Shown here: piece by piece, positions 52,711 through 60,866 of the stretch
Numbering within the stretch: position 1 is the stretch's first letter
Layout: every line of letters starts with the position of its first letter
Source: Xanthomonas sp. CFBP 8443
Lineage (GTDB): Bacteria; Pseudomonadota; Gammaproteobacteria; Xanthomonadales; Xanthomonadaceae
Assembly: GCF_025666195.1 (NCBI RefSeq)
Contig: NZ_CP102592.1
Coordinates: 2,976,001 to 3,040,000 of the forward strand
Direction of reading: 5' to 3'
Length of the DNA: 64,000 bases
Translations under genes and position numbers: made by a program
Notes under the pieces: model-generated
What the model saw: only the letters and a program-made list of their open reading frames with translations
Told to the model about the DNA's origin: nothing
Database searches by the model: none

Positions 52711-53193
52711 ATGAAGATCCATCTGTTGGCCACCGGCGCCGTCGCCGTGCTGGCATTGGCCGGCTGCGCCACGTCTCCCAGCGGCGGTTATGGCGGTGGC
52801 GGCGGCGGCTACAGCCAGCCCTCGCGCGGCTATTCGGACAACCGCTGCGCCGACTGCGGCATCGTCACCCGCATCGACACGGTCGCCTCCGGCCGCACCG
52901 CGCCCACCGCCACTGGCGCGATCCTCGGCGGCATCGTCGGCGCGGTCGCCGGCCATGAGATTTCCGACCATACCGGCGGCAGCAAGGGCAACCAGAACGT
53001 GTCGGCGGTCGCCGGCGCCGCGGCCGGCGCCCTGGCCGGCAACCAGATCCAGAAGAACGTCACCAGCGACACCTACGATGTGCACGTGAAGATGGACGAC
53101 GGCCGGGTGATCGTGGTCAATCAGCGCGACCTGGCCGGGGTGCGCGAGAACACCTACGTACGGGTGGTCAACGGCCGCGTGGTGCCGCGCTAA
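52711..53193 (+). CDS. Glycine-zipper outer-membrane lipoprotein (SlyB/Pal-like)
   Basis: A 160-residue lipoprotein: signal peptide, lipobox LAGC (Cys19), a Gly/Tyr-rich low-complexity stretch, then CADCGIVTRIDTV and glycine zippers (ATGAILGGIVGAVAGHEISD and AGAAAGALAGNQI). The C-terminal YDVHVKMDDGRVIVVNQRDL is characteristic of the SlyB/PcP family, whose members stabilise the outer membrane. GGAGAG sits before ATG 52711. It ends at a bidirectional terminator shared with the cold-shock gene. Confidence 0.87.
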   Translation: MKIHLLATGAVAVLALAGCATSPSGGYGGGGGGYSQPSRGYSDNRCADCGIVTRIDTVASGRTAPTATGAILGGIVGAVAGHEISDHTGGSKGNQNVSAVAGAAAGALAGNQIQKNVTSDTYDVHVKMDDGRVIVVNQRDLAGVRENTYVRVVNGRVVPR

Positions 53194-53222
53194 GCGCCGC
53201 GCTGTCGCGCTGCGCCACAATG

Positions 53223-53252
53223 CAAAAAGGCCCGCAGTGCGGGCCTTTTTGC
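53223..53252. terminator. Bidirectional terminator
   Basis: GCAAAAAGGCCCGC and GCGGGCCTTTTTGC form a perfect stem with T5 on both strands. It ends the lipoprotein gene on the plus strand and the cold-shock gene on the minus strand. Confidence 0.9.
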
Positions 53253-53299
53253 TGGGCGCGGCAACGGCGCCGGGATCGCGCCGGAGCGCCGCGCCCGAT

Positions 53300-53515
53300 T
53301 CAGACCGGCTGCACCGCGTCGGCCTGCAGGCCCTTCTGGCCCTGCACCACGGTGAAGCTGACCTTCTGCCCTTCCTTCAGGCTCTTGAAGCCTTGGGTCT
53401 GGATGGCGCGGAAGTGCACGAACACGTCCTCGCCGTTCTCGCGGCTGATGAAACCGAAGCCCTTGGCATCGTTGAACCACTTCACGGTGCCGTTTTCGCG
53501 ATTGCCGTCAGTCAT
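53300..53515 (-). CDS. Cold-shock protein (CspA family)
   Basis: A 71-residue single cold-shock domain. RNP1 KGFGFI and RNP2 VFVHF are intact, preceded by [10 protein letters not shown]. It binds single-stranded RNA/DNA and acts as an RNA chaperone. The ribosome site AGGAG precedes ATG 53515. More than 200 bp separate it from the next gene, leaving room for the long structured leader typical of cold-inducible csp genes, though I could not fold it. Several paralogues usually exist in Xanthomonas, so no specific symbol is given. Confidence 0.95.
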   Translation of the reverse strand: MTDGNRENGTVKWFNDAKGFGFISRENGEDVFVHFRAIQTQGFKSLKEGQKVSFTVVQGQKGLQADAVQPV

Positions 53516-53750
53516 GGACTTACTCCTTGGAACACGTCTCAGGGGTGGGTACGCCGGGGGTTGGCGGCTGGTTGCAAGGAGGAAGCGAGGTATAACGCTG
53601 TAGCGGATCGTTGGATCTACCGCATCGGGCCACGATTCACGGTGACCTTTGCAAACGCAGCGGCTGAAAACTTACCCCGGCCAAAATGAAAATGCAATCA
53701 GCAAAAACGACCCGCCTGTCAACCCCCAAATTACCCCCGGAGTGAGCCGC

Positions 53751-54236
53751 GTGGATCCTACGTTCATCTACTACATGATCGCCGGGCTGCTGGTGTTCCT
53801 CGGGCTGGCGGGGGTGGTGCTGCCGGCCCTGCCGGGGATGCCGCTGCTGTTCGCCGGATTGCTGCTGGCGGCCTGGGCGGACGGCTTCCAGCGCGTGGGC
53901 TGGCTGATGCTGACGGTGCTCGGGGTGCTGACCCTGCTGTCGTTCCTGGTCGATTTCCTGGCCACGGTGTTCGGCGCCAAGCGCGTCGGCGCCAGCCGCA
54001 AGGCGCTGTGGGGCTCGGTGCTGGGCAGCGTGGCGGGACTGTTCTTCATGCCGATCGGCCTGTTCGTCGGTCCCTTCGTCGGCGCGCTGGCCGGCGAGTA
54101 TTGGCACGGCCGCCAGCTGCAGCAGGCGACCAAGGTCGGTCTGGGCACCTGGCTGGGGATCGTCCTGGGCACCGCCGCCAAGCTCGCCCTGGCGCTGGCG
54201 ATGGTCGGCCTGTTCGCCGCGGCGTGGCTGTTCTGA
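53751..54236 (+). CDS. DUF456 membrane protein
   Basis: A 161-residue polytopic inner-membrane protein. Hydrophobic segments are at about 5-50 (YYMIAGLLVFLGLAGVVLPA, then LPGMPLLFAGLLLAAWA), 55-75 and 95-160, with Gly-rich stretches (SVLGSVAGLFFMPIGLFVGP, FVGALAGEY) that match DUF456. GTG 53751 with GGAG eight bases upstream is the best start; the frame upstream reads through non-coding leader. Function unknown. It is divergent from the cold-shock gene across 235 bp. Confidence 0.85.
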   Translation: MDPTFIYYMIAGLLVFLGLAGVVLPALPGMPLLFAGLLLAAWADGFQRVGWLMLTVLGVLTLLSFLVDFLATVFGAKRVGASRKALWGSVLGSVAGLFFMPIGLFVGPFVGALAGEYWHGRQLQQATKVGLGTWLGIVLGTAAKLALALAMVGLFAAAWLF

Positions 54237-54368
54237 CGCCCTGCCGTTCGCGGCGCGCGATGAACGTGTGACGACGCCGTTGCGGCGGCTTCCTGTATTT
54301 TCGCACCCGGCCATTCCCATCGGCAGCGCACCATCCGCCCGCGCCGCCCGTTTCCGAGAGAACCCTGC

Positions 54369-55520
54369 ATGTCCCATCGCCCGGCCCGTCCCCTGTTGCT
54401 GCTGTCCTTGGCGGCCATGCCGCTGGCCCACGCCCAGGAAGTGATGCCCACTCCCGCCTCGCCGGAAGCGTGCGTGGCCATTTCCAGCGACGCCGCGCGC
54501 CTGTCCTGCTACGACCAGGCGCTGTCGCGCCGGGTCGCCGATCCGCAGGCCGCCGACGCGGCGGCGAAGATGGCCAGCGAAACCCAGAAACAGCAGCTGG
54601 ATGCGTCGATCCCGCAGGACGCCGGCCTGGCCGAGCGCACCCGCCAGCGCACCGCCTCGCTGTTCAAGGACGACCGCTACGACGCCACCATCGCCAACGC
54701 CGGCAAGGGCTCGCTGCTGGACAGCCGCTGGGAGCTGGCCAAGGATTCCAAGCTGGGCAACTTCCAGCTGCGCGCCTACAAGCCGGTGTACCTGCTGCCG
54801 GCGTTCTGGACCAGCAAGAAGAACGAGATGCCGTCCTCGCCGAACCCGAACAACACGGTGACCACCGCCGAGCCGCTGGACAGCCTCGAGGCCAAGTTCC
54901 AGCTGAGCTTCAAGACCAAGATCGTGGAGAATATCTTCGGCGACAACGGCGACCTGTGGGGCGCCTATACCCAGAGTTCGCGCTGGCAGGTCTACAACAG
55001 CGAGCAGTCGCGGCCGTTCCGCGAGACCAACTACGAACCGGAACTGGCGCTGGTGTTCCGCAACAACTACAGCCTGTTCGGCTGGAAGGGGCGGATGACC
55101 GGGATCCAGCTCAACCACCAGTCCAACGGCCGCAGCGATCCGTTCTCGCGCAGCTGGAACCGGGCGATCCTCAACGTCGGCCTGGACCGCGAGAACTGGG
55201 CGCTGGTGCTGCGCCCGTGGTACCGGCTCCCGGAAAGCGACCGCCAGGACAACAACCCGGACATCGAGGACTACATGGGCCGCGGCGACGCGACCCTGAC
55301 CTACAACCGCGGCGGCCACGAAATCTCGCTGATGGCGCGGCATTCGCTGCGCGGCGGCGACCGTTCGCACGGCGCGGTGCAGCTGGACTGGGGCTTCCCG
55401 ATCAGCAACCTGCTGCGCGGCCACGTGCAGGTGTTCGACGGCTACGGCGAGAGCATGATCGACTACAACCATCGCGCCACCTACGTGGGCCTGGGCGTGT
55501 CGCTGCTGGAGTGGTACTGA
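54369..55520 (+). CDS. pldA: Outer-membrane phospholipase A
   Basis: A 383-residue OMPLA-type enzyme. After the signal peptide (cleavage near AHAQ, residue 23) comes a roughly 100-residue extension with the CVAISSDAARLSCYDQAL motif, then the beta-barrel. Catalytic residues are in QLNHQSNGRSDPFSRSWNR: His250, Ser252 and Asn264, matching the His-Ser-Asn triad of E. coli PldA (HxSNG..RSWNR). It hydrolyses phospholipids that leak into the outer leaflet. Calcium-dependent dimerisation is expected. It is followed by a hairpin at 55531-55555. Confidence 0.93.
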   Translation: MSHRPARPLLLLSLAAMPLAHAQEVMPTPASPEACVAISSDAARLSCYDQALSRRVADPQAADAAAKMASETQKQQLDASIPQDAGLAERTRQRTASLFKDDRYDATIANAGKGSLLDSRWELAKDSKLGNFQLRAYKPVYLLPAFWTSKKNEMPSSPNPNNTVTTAEPLDSLEAKFQLSFKTKIVENIFGDNGDLWGAYTQSSRWQVYNSEQSRPFRETNYEPELALVFRNNYSLFGWKGRMTGIQLNHQSNGRSDPFSRSWNRAILNVGLDRENWALVLRPWYRLPESDRQDNNPDIEDYMGRGDATLTYNRGGHEISLMARHSLRGGDRSHGAVQLDWGFPISNLLRGHVQVFDGYGESMIDYNHRATYVGLGVSLLEWY

Positions 55521-55530
55521 GTCGTTGACA

Positions 55531-55555
55531 GCGCGGCGGCGCTCGGCCGCCGCGC
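55531..55555. other. GC hairpin after pldA
   Basis: GCGCGGCGGC and GCCGCCGCGC pair around GCTCG, 10 bp after the pldA stop, in the short gap before a converging gene. No T run is present, so termination would need Rho or another factor. Confidence 0.5.
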
Positions 55556-55571
55556 GCCACTGCCGCCGCGC

Positions 55572-56207
55572 TCAGGTCCAGTCGGTCAGGCCTTCGCGGC
55601 GGTAGGTTTCCTGGAACGCAGGACGCGCCTTCATCCGCTGCGCGTGCGCCTGCAGCGCCGGCCAGGTATCGCTGGGCCGCGGCATGTTGCGCGACCAGCG
55701 CATCAGCATGGTCAGCACAAAATCGGCGGCGCTGCAGTGTTCGCCCAGCAGGTACGGCCCGTGTTGCTGCAGATGTGTCGCGACCTCGTCCCACGCGTGT
55801 TCCAGGGACGCACGGGCGCTGACGCGCACGCGTTCGGCATTGTCGGCACCGGCCGGTTCGTCGGGATAGAACCAGTCGCGATAGGCCGGCATCAGGGTGT
55901 AGGCGCAGAACAGCATCCAGCGGTAGTACGACGCGCGCTCTGGGGTCCCCGTCGGCGGTACCAGACCGGCGCGCGGATACAGGTCGGCCAGGTGCATGGC
56001 GATGGCGACCGATTCGGTCAGCACCTGCCCATCCAGCACCAATGTCGGCACCCGCCCCTGCGGGTTGAGCGCCAGATACTCGGGGCTTTTCTGTTCCCGG
56101 CGGTCGAAATCGAGCATGCGCAGCTCGAAATCGACCTGCAGTTCGATCAGCAACCAGTGGACGACGAAGGAGGCGGTGCTCGGCGAGCCGTACAGGACGA
56201 TGGACAC
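55572..56207 (-). CDS. Glutathione S-transferase-like protein
   Basis: A 211-residue GST-fold protein. The N-domain has IVLYGSPSTASFVVHWLLIE, ALNPQGRVPTLVLDG with the cis-Pro, and LTESVAIAMHLADLYP. The C-domain ends FVLTMLMRWSRNMP. It lacks an obvious catalytic Tyr or Cys but has Ser in the first loop (SPSTAS). GTG 56207 is chosen as the start because it begins the first beta strand; an ATG at 56273 would add 22 Arg-rich residues. Substrate unknown. Confidence 0.85.
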   Translation of the reverse strand: MSIVLYGSPSTASFVVHWLLIELQVDFELRMLDFDRREQKSPEYLALNPQGRVPTLVLDGQVLTESVAIAMHLADLYPRAGLVPPTGTPERASYYRWMLFCAYTLMPAYRDWFYPDEPAGADNAERVRVSARASLEHAWDEVATHLQQHGPYLLGEHCSAADFVLTMLMRWSRNMPRPSDTWPALQAHAQRMKARPAFQETYRREGLTDWT

Positions 56208-56313
56208 GGCGCTTTCCCCAAGGATGCGAAGCCAGCGCCGATTATCGATGCGCCGCCGGCGCAAGGCCAGCACGCGGACGCCGGCGTTGCGCCGACGTCC
56301 ATCTGCCGCCGGC

Positions 56314-57837
56314 TCAGGCCGGTTCGACCACCACCGGGATCTTGCCGATGCGCGACTGCCATTCGCGCGGGCCGGTCTTGTGCACCGACTCGCCGCTGGA
56401 ATCCACCGCCACCGTCACCGGCATGTCCTTGACCTCGAACTCGTAGATCGCCTCCATGCCCAGGTCCTCGAACGCCAGCACGCGCGAGGCCTTGATCGCC
56501 TTGGACACCAGATAGGCCGAGCCGCCGACCGCCATCAGGTAAACGGCCTTGTTGTCGCGGATCGCGTCGATCGCCGCATCGCCGCGCTCGGACTTGCCGA
56601 CCATGCCCAGCAGGCCGGTCTGCTCCAGCATCTGCCGGGTGAACTTGTCCATGCGCGTGGCGGTGGTCGGGCCGGCCGGGCCCACCACTTCGTCGCGCAC
56701 CGGGTCGACCGGGCCGACGTAATAGATAAAGCGGTTGGTGAAATCGACCGGGAGTTTCTCGCCGCGGTTGAGCATGTCGATCATGCGCTTGTGCGCGGCA
56801 TCGCGGCCGGTCAGCAGCTTGCCATTGAGCAGGACCACCTCGCCCGGCTTGAAGCTGGCGACTTCTTCGCGGGTGATGGTGTCCAGGTTGACCCGGCGCG
56901 CGTTGCTCGGGTTGTAGGTGAGCTTGGGCCAGTCTTCCAGCGACGGCGGCTCCAGCATCACCGGGCCGCTGCCGTCCAGGGTGAAGTGGGCGTGGCGGGT
57001 GGCGGCGCAGTTGGGAATCAGCGCCACCGGCAGGTTGGCGGCGTGGGTCGGGTAGTCCTTGACCTTGATGTCCAGCACCGTGGTCAGGCCGCCCAGGCCC
57101 TGCGCGCCGATGCCCAGCGCGTTGACCTTCTCGTACAGCTCCAGGCGCAGTTCCTCGGCGCGATTGGACGCGCCGCGCGCCTGCAGGTCGACGATGTCGA
57201 TCGGCTCCATCAACGCTTCCTTGGCCAGCAGCATCGCCTTCTCGGCGGTGCCGCCGATGCCGATGCCGAGCATGCCCGGCGGGCACCAGCCGGCGCCCAT
57301 GGTCGGCACGGTCTTGAGCACCCAGTCGACGATGGAATCGGACGGATTGAGCATGGCGAACTTGCTCTTGGCCTCCGAACCGCCGCCCTTGGCCGCGACG
57401 ATCACCTCGAGATGGTCGCCCGGCACGATCTTGGTGTTGACCACCGCCGGGGTGTTGTCCTTGGTGTTGGCGCGCTTGCCGGCCGGATCGGCCAGCACGC
57501 TGGCGCGCAGCTTGTTGTCCGGATGGTTGTAGGCGCGGCGCACGCCCTCGTTGACCATGTCCTCCACGCCCATCGTGGCGTCGTCCCAGCGCACGTTCAT
57601 GCCGATCTCGAGGAACACGGTGACGATGCCGGTGTCCTGGCAGATCGGGCGGTGACCTTCGGCGCACATGCGCGAGTTGATCAGGATCTGCGCGATCGCG
57701 TCCTTGGCCGCGGGCGACTGCTCGCGCTCGTAGGCGGCGGCCAGGTTCTTGATGTAGTCGACCGGGTGGTAATAGCTGATGTACTGCAGCGCGTCGGCGA
57801 CGGACTGGATGAGGTCTTCCTGCTTGATCGAGGTCAC
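56314..57837 (-). CDS. fumA: Fumarate hydratase, class I (4Fe-4S)
   Basis: A 507-residue iron-sulfur fumarase of the TCA cycle (fumarate plus water to L-malate). Three conserved cluster cysteines are visible: Cys66 in RPICQDTG, Cys185 in GAGWCPPG and Cys277 in PNCAATRH. The alpha part covers about 1-290, and the C-terminal beta part contains TGRDAAHKRM and VGPAGPTTATRMD. Full length for the fused type. Being oxygen- and superoxide-sensitive, such enzymes are often backed up by class II FumC elsewhere. Convergent with no close partner. Confidence 0.94.
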   Translation of the reverse strand: MTSIKQEDLIQSVADALQYISYYHPVDYIKNLAAAYEREQSPAAKDAIAQILINSRMCAEGHRPICQDTGIVTVFLEIGMNVRWDDATMGVEDMVNEGVRRAYNHPDNKLRASVLADPAGKRANTKDNTPAVVNTKIVPGDHLEVIVAAKGGGSEAKSKFAMLNPSDSIVDWVLKTVPTMGAGWCPPGMLGIGIGGTAEKAMLLAKEALMEPIDIVDLQARGASNRAEELRLELYEKVNALGIGAQGLGGLTTVLDIKVKDYPTHAANLPVALIPNCAATRHAHFTLDGSGPVMLEPPSLEDWPKLTYNPSNARRVNLDTITREEVASFKPGEVVLLNGKLLTGRDAAHKRMIDMLNRGEKLPVDFTNRFIYYVGPVDPVRDEVVGPAGPTTATRMDKFTRQMLEQTGLLGMVGKSERGDAAIDAIRDNKAVYLMAVGGSAYLVSKAIKASRVLAFEDLGMEAIYEFEVKDMPVTVAVDSSGESVHKTGPREWQSRIGKIPVVVEPA

Positions 57838-57903
57838 GGCTGGCTCTACGGCTGGCGAGGGGGAAACCGGTCCATTTTAGGGCAAAGTGGCCGCCTCGCC
57901 CGC

Positions 57904-57930
57904 TGTCACGCCGGCACGCCCTGTTCCGTC
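57904..57930 (+). promoter_or_regulatory. ECF41-type promoter before the sigma-factor gene
   Basis: TGTCACG (57904-57910), exactly 16 nt, CGTC (57927-57930). The same arrangement precedes the partner gene at 58916-58942. TGTCACA and CGTC are the -35 and -10 elements I know for ECF41 sigma factors. The -10 lies only 9 nt before the ATG, so the transcript would be nearly leaderless. Confidence 0.6.
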
Positions 57931-57939
57931 CTGGTCGCC

Positions 57940-58806
57940 ATGAGCCCCGATCCGACCTTCGAATCCCAGCGTCCCAGGCTGTTCGGCCTGGCCTACCGCC
58001 TGCTCGGCAGCCGCCAGGACGCCGAGGACGTGCTGCAGGACGCCTGGCTGCGCTGGCAGTCCAGCGACCATGCCGCGATCCGCGATCCCGAAGCCTGGCT
58101 GGTGACCGCCACCACCCGGCTCGGGCTGGACCGGCTGCGCGCTGCGCGCAGCGCCCGCGTCCACTACACCGGCCCGTGGCTGCCCGAGCCGCTGGAGATC
58201 GCCGAGGACGCCGATCCGGCCGAGCGCCATGCGCGCGCCGAGCAGGTGTCGGTGGCGTTCCTGGCGCTGCTGGAACGGCTGGGCCCGGACGAGCGCGCCG
58301 CGTATCTGCTGAAGGAGGCGTTCGACTACGACTACGCGCAGATCGGGCAACTGCTCGGGCATGCCGAAGCCAACTGCCGGCAGCTGGTGCACCGCGCGCG
58401 CGAACGGCTCGCCGCCGGCCGGCCGCGCTTCGCGGTGGCGCCGGAACGCCACCGGCAGCTGCTGGAGCGCTTCATGCACGCCTCGCAGCAGGGCGACCGC
58501 GACGCGATCGTGGCCCTGCTCGACGCCAACGCGCGGATGCTGTCCGACGGCGGCGGCAAGGTCACCGCCACGCTGCGGCCGCTGCTCGGCGCCGAACGCA
58601 TCGCGCGGCTGTACTGGGCGGTGTCGCGGCGCGGCCTGGACCTGCAGGCGCGGATCGGCACGGTCAACGGCGAGCCGGCGATCCTGCGCTTCAGCGGCAC
58701 GCGGCTGCATTCGGCGGTGCTGGTGGTGATCGAAGGCGAGCGCATCGTCGAGGTGCTGACGCTGATGAATCCGGACAAGCTGCCGGCGCTGGCCGCGCGC
58801 GGCTGA
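57940..58806 (+). CDS. ECF41-family RNA polymerase sigma factor with C-terminal SnoaL-like domain
   Basis: A 288-residue sigma factor, larger than ordinary ECF sigmas. Sigma-2 is seen in RPRLFGLAYRLLGSRQDAED and DVLQDAWLRW, sigma-4 in LGPDERAAYLLKEAFDYDYA and IGQLLGHAEANCRQLVHRAR. From about residue 165 a SnoaL/NTF2-like domain follows (ERFMHASQQGDRDAIVALLD to the end), which in ECF41 members replaces an anti-sigma factor and tunes activity. It recognises its own promoter motif here and before the next gene, so it probably activates itself and its partner. The signal is unknown. Confidence 0.88.
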   Translation: MSPDPTFESQRPRLFGLAYRLLGSRQDAEDVLQDAWLRWQSSDHAAIRDPEAWLVTATTRLGLDRLRAARSARVHYTGPWLPEPLEIAEDADPAERHARAEQVSVAFLALLERLGPDERAAYLLKEAFDYDYAQIGQLLGHAEANCRQLVHRARERLAAGRPRFAVAPERHRQLLERFMHASQQGDRDAIVALLDANARMLSDGGGKVTATLRPLLGAERIARLYWAVSRRGLDLQARIGTVNGEPAILRFSGTRLHSAVLVVIEGERIVEVLTLMNPDKLPALAARG

Positions 58807-58915
58807 CCGGCAGCGCAGGCGGGACAAGTGGCATGGCGGTGTCGGCCAGGGTGCGGTTGGCAGGTCACTTGGGCCGGCCGCCGCCAGCGACGGACGTGCA
58901 GCCCGCACGGCGCGG

Positions 58916-58942
58916 TGTCACGACAGCGCACCGTGGTGCGTC
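58916..58942 (+). promoter_or_regulatory. ECF41-type promoter before the AhpD-like gene
   Basis: TGTCACG (58916-58922), exactly 16 nt, CGTC (58939-58942), identical in both boxes and spacing to the site at 57904-57930. It lies 44 nt before the GTG start, and the partner gene is the expected main target of the sigma factor. Confidence 0.75.
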
Positions 58943-58986
58943 CTTGTTGCGAAGGCGGCCATTGCGGCCGTCATGGAGCAACGCAC

Positions 58987-59427
58987 GTGCATTTCCATCG
59001 CATCGACTACACCCGCCACGAACCCGTCGCCTTCCGCGCCCTGCTGAGCGCCAGCCAGCAGGTGCACGAGGGCGTGCTCGGCCCCGAACTGGCCGAACTG
59101 GTGTTCCTGCGCGTCTCCCAGCTCAACGGCTGCAGCTACTGCATCGACATGCACGCCACCGCCTTGCGCAAGGCCGGCGTGGAGCCGCGCAAGCTCGACA
59201 CCGTGGCCGGCTGGCGCGAGAGCCGCTTCTTCGACGCCCGCGAACGCGCCGCGCTGGCCTGGGCCGAAGCGCTGACCACCCTGCCCGGCGGCGCGCCGGC
59301 GGACGCGTGCTACGACGCGCTGGCCGCGCATTTCGATGCGCAGGGCATCAGCGCGCTGACCATGGCGATCGCGCTGATCAATGCCTGGAACCGGCTCGGC
59401 GTCGGCCTGCAACCGGCCATGCCGTAA
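58987..59427 (+). CDS. Carboxymuconolactone decarboxylase-like (AhpD-type) protein
   Basis: A 146-residue AhpD-like protein. The redox motif CSYCIDMHA (CxxC..H) is intact and follows VFLRVSQLNG; RKLDTVAGWRES and ERAALAWAEALT are typical of the family. Such proteins are thiol-dependent peroxidase-like enzymes and are the usual neighbours and targets of ECF41 sigma factors. GTG 58987 is chosen because the sequence begins VHFHRIDYTRH and GGAG lies 9 bp upstream; an ATG 15 bases earlier is out of frame. It is preceded by an ECF41-type promoter. Confidence 0.87.
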   Translation: MHFHRIDYTRHEPVAFRALLSASQQVHEGVLGPELAELVFLRVSQLNGCSYCIDMHATALRKAGVEPRKLDTVAGWRESRFFDARERAALAWAEALTTLPGGAPADACYDALAAHFDAQGISALTMAIALINAWNRLGVGLQPAMP

Positions 59428-59434
59428 GCGCAAC

Positions 59435-59460
59435 GGCGTACCGGTTCCCGCCGGTACGCC
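59435..59460. other. Perfect 10-bp hairpin after the AhpD-like gene
   Basis: GGCGTACCGG and CCGGTACGCC pair around TTCCCG, 7 bp after the stop codon. No T run follows. A GGAATCCCGAATCCCGAATT-type repeat lies just beyond (59489-59518). Confidence 0.55.
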
Positions 59461-59586
59461 CCGCCGCATCACAGCTGCAGCGCCCCTGCAATCCCGAATC
59501 CCGAATTCCCGATCTCGGCCCCAGACATGTCTCCGCAACACGCCATCGCTAGCGTCTGCGCATCACCAGCGCACAGCGAGGCGGGC

Positions 59587-60492
59587 ATGACCGAGAAATT
59601 CCTGGCGGGTGCGGCAGTCGAGGACGAGGCGGACCTGGCCCTGGCCGAACCGGCGCCACAGGCCCCGGCCACCGCCCGCGACGGCCACCGCCTGCTGATG
59701 TGCGCGCCGCAGCACTTCGCGGTGGACTACGTGATCAACCCATGGATGGAAGGCAACGTGCACGCGGCCAGCCGCGAACGCGCGCAGGCGCAATGGGACG
59801 CGCTGGTCGCCGCGGCCGAAGCGGCCGGTGCCCGGGTCGAGCGCATCGCTCCGGCCGCCGGCCTGCCCGACATGGTGTTCAGCGCCAACGCCGGCTTAGT
59901 CCTCGGCGACAGCTTCGTGCCCAGCCGTTTCCGCCATGCCGAGCGCCGCGGCGAGGAGGCGCTGTTCGCCGACTGGTGCCGCCGCGCCGGCTTGCGCATC
60001 CGCATGCTGCCCGAGCACCTGCGCTTCGAAGGCGCCGGCGATGCGCTGCTGGACCGGGGCGCGCGCCGCTTGTGGATGGGCCACGGCCATCGCAGCGACC
60101 TGGCCGCCGCGCACGCACTGGCCGCGCTGCTGGACATCGAGGTGATCCCGCTGCGCCTGGTCGATCCGCGCTTCTATCACCTGGACACCTGCTTCTGCCC
60201 GCTGCGCGACGGCTACCTGCTGTACTACCCGGCCGCGTTCGACGACTACGCCCAGCAGGCGATCGCCCGCCGCATCCCGCCTGCACGGCGCATTGCGGTG
60301 AGCGAGGCCGATGCCCTCGCCTTCGCCTGCAACGCGGTGGACCTTGACCAGCACCTGCTGCTCAACCGCGCCTCGCCCGCACTGTGCGCGGCCCTGGCCC
60401 GAATCGGCTACCGCGTGGTGCAGACCCCGCTGGACGAATTCCTCAAGGCCGGCGGCGCGGCCAAGTGCCTGACCCTGCGGCTGGACGAGTGA
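59587..60492 (+). CDS. Dimethylargininase/arginine deiminase-related hydrolase
   Basis: A 301-residue guanidino-group-modifying enzyme (amidinotransferase/DDAH superfamily). Landmarks are LLMCAPQHFAVDYVINPWM, LPDMVFSANAGLV with the substrate Asp, FEGAGDALL, FYHLDTCFCPL with the catalytic His, and GGAAKCLTLRL with Cys294 as nucleophile. It should hydrolyse methylated arginines or a similar substrate to citrulline or amine; a lack of arc or argI neighbours leaves this open. ATG 59587 has GAGGCGG upstream; an ATG at 59527 would add 20 low-complexity residues. Confidence 0.85.
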   Translation: MTEKFLAGAAVEDEADLALAEPAPQAPATARDGHRLLMCAPQHFAVDYVINPWMEGNVHAASRERAQAQWDALVAAAEAAGARVERIAPAAGLPDMVFSANAGLVLGDSFVPSRFRHAERRGEEALFADWCRRAGLRIRMLPEHLRFEGAGDALLDRGARRLWMGHGHRSDLAAAHALAALLDIEVIPLRLVDPRFYHLDTCFCPLRDGYLLYYPAAFDDYAQQAIARRIPPARRIAVSEADALAFACNAVDLDQHLLLNRASPALCAALARIGYRVVQTPLDEFLKAGGAAKCLTLRLDE

Positions 60493-60564
60493 GGCTGGAT
60501 CGGCGCTTTTTCCGATAGGGGCGGCGCCGGCTGGCCCAGGGCGATCGGTTGAGACGCGGACACG

Positions 60565-60744
60565 GTCGGCAAGGCCCGTCGCGACTGAAGTCGCTCCCAC
60601 AGCGAAGCCGACAGGTCTGGCCAGTGGACCACAGTATTCCGGCACCGCCAGCCGTCGCCGGAGTATCGCGGGTCGCCTGAGTGGTAGCAGTCGTTCGGCA
60701 AGCCCATTGTGGGAGCGACTTCAGTCGCGACGGGCCTTGCCGAC
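60565..60744. repeat. REP-like inverted pair, 37-bp arms
   Basis: The 37-nt arm at 60565-60601 (gtcggcaaggcccgtcgcga and on to tcgctcccaca) is repeated exactly, inverted, at 60708-60744. The 106 bp between them contain no gene I can see. The arm belongs to the REP family at 4609-4684 but reads GTCGCGACTGAAGTCGCTCC. A long-armed hairpin with a 106-nt insert is unlike the compact REPs elsewhere in this window and might be a transposition-derived BIME-type arrangement. Confidence 0.85.
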
Positions 60745-60866
60745 CAAGCCCAATGCAGCGCAGACAGGCGCAACCGCGGACCAGCCCTCACTCCCGCGCG
60801 CCGACTTGAGTTCTGCGCGCCGCCCAAACACTCCCCGCGCACGCCCGGCCCCGGCACAATGCACCG

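Noticed and set aside
55996..57939. Long N-terminal extension of the ECF41 sigma factor
   Set aside because: It runs antisense through fumA and the GST-like gene; the sigma domains begin right after ATG 57940.
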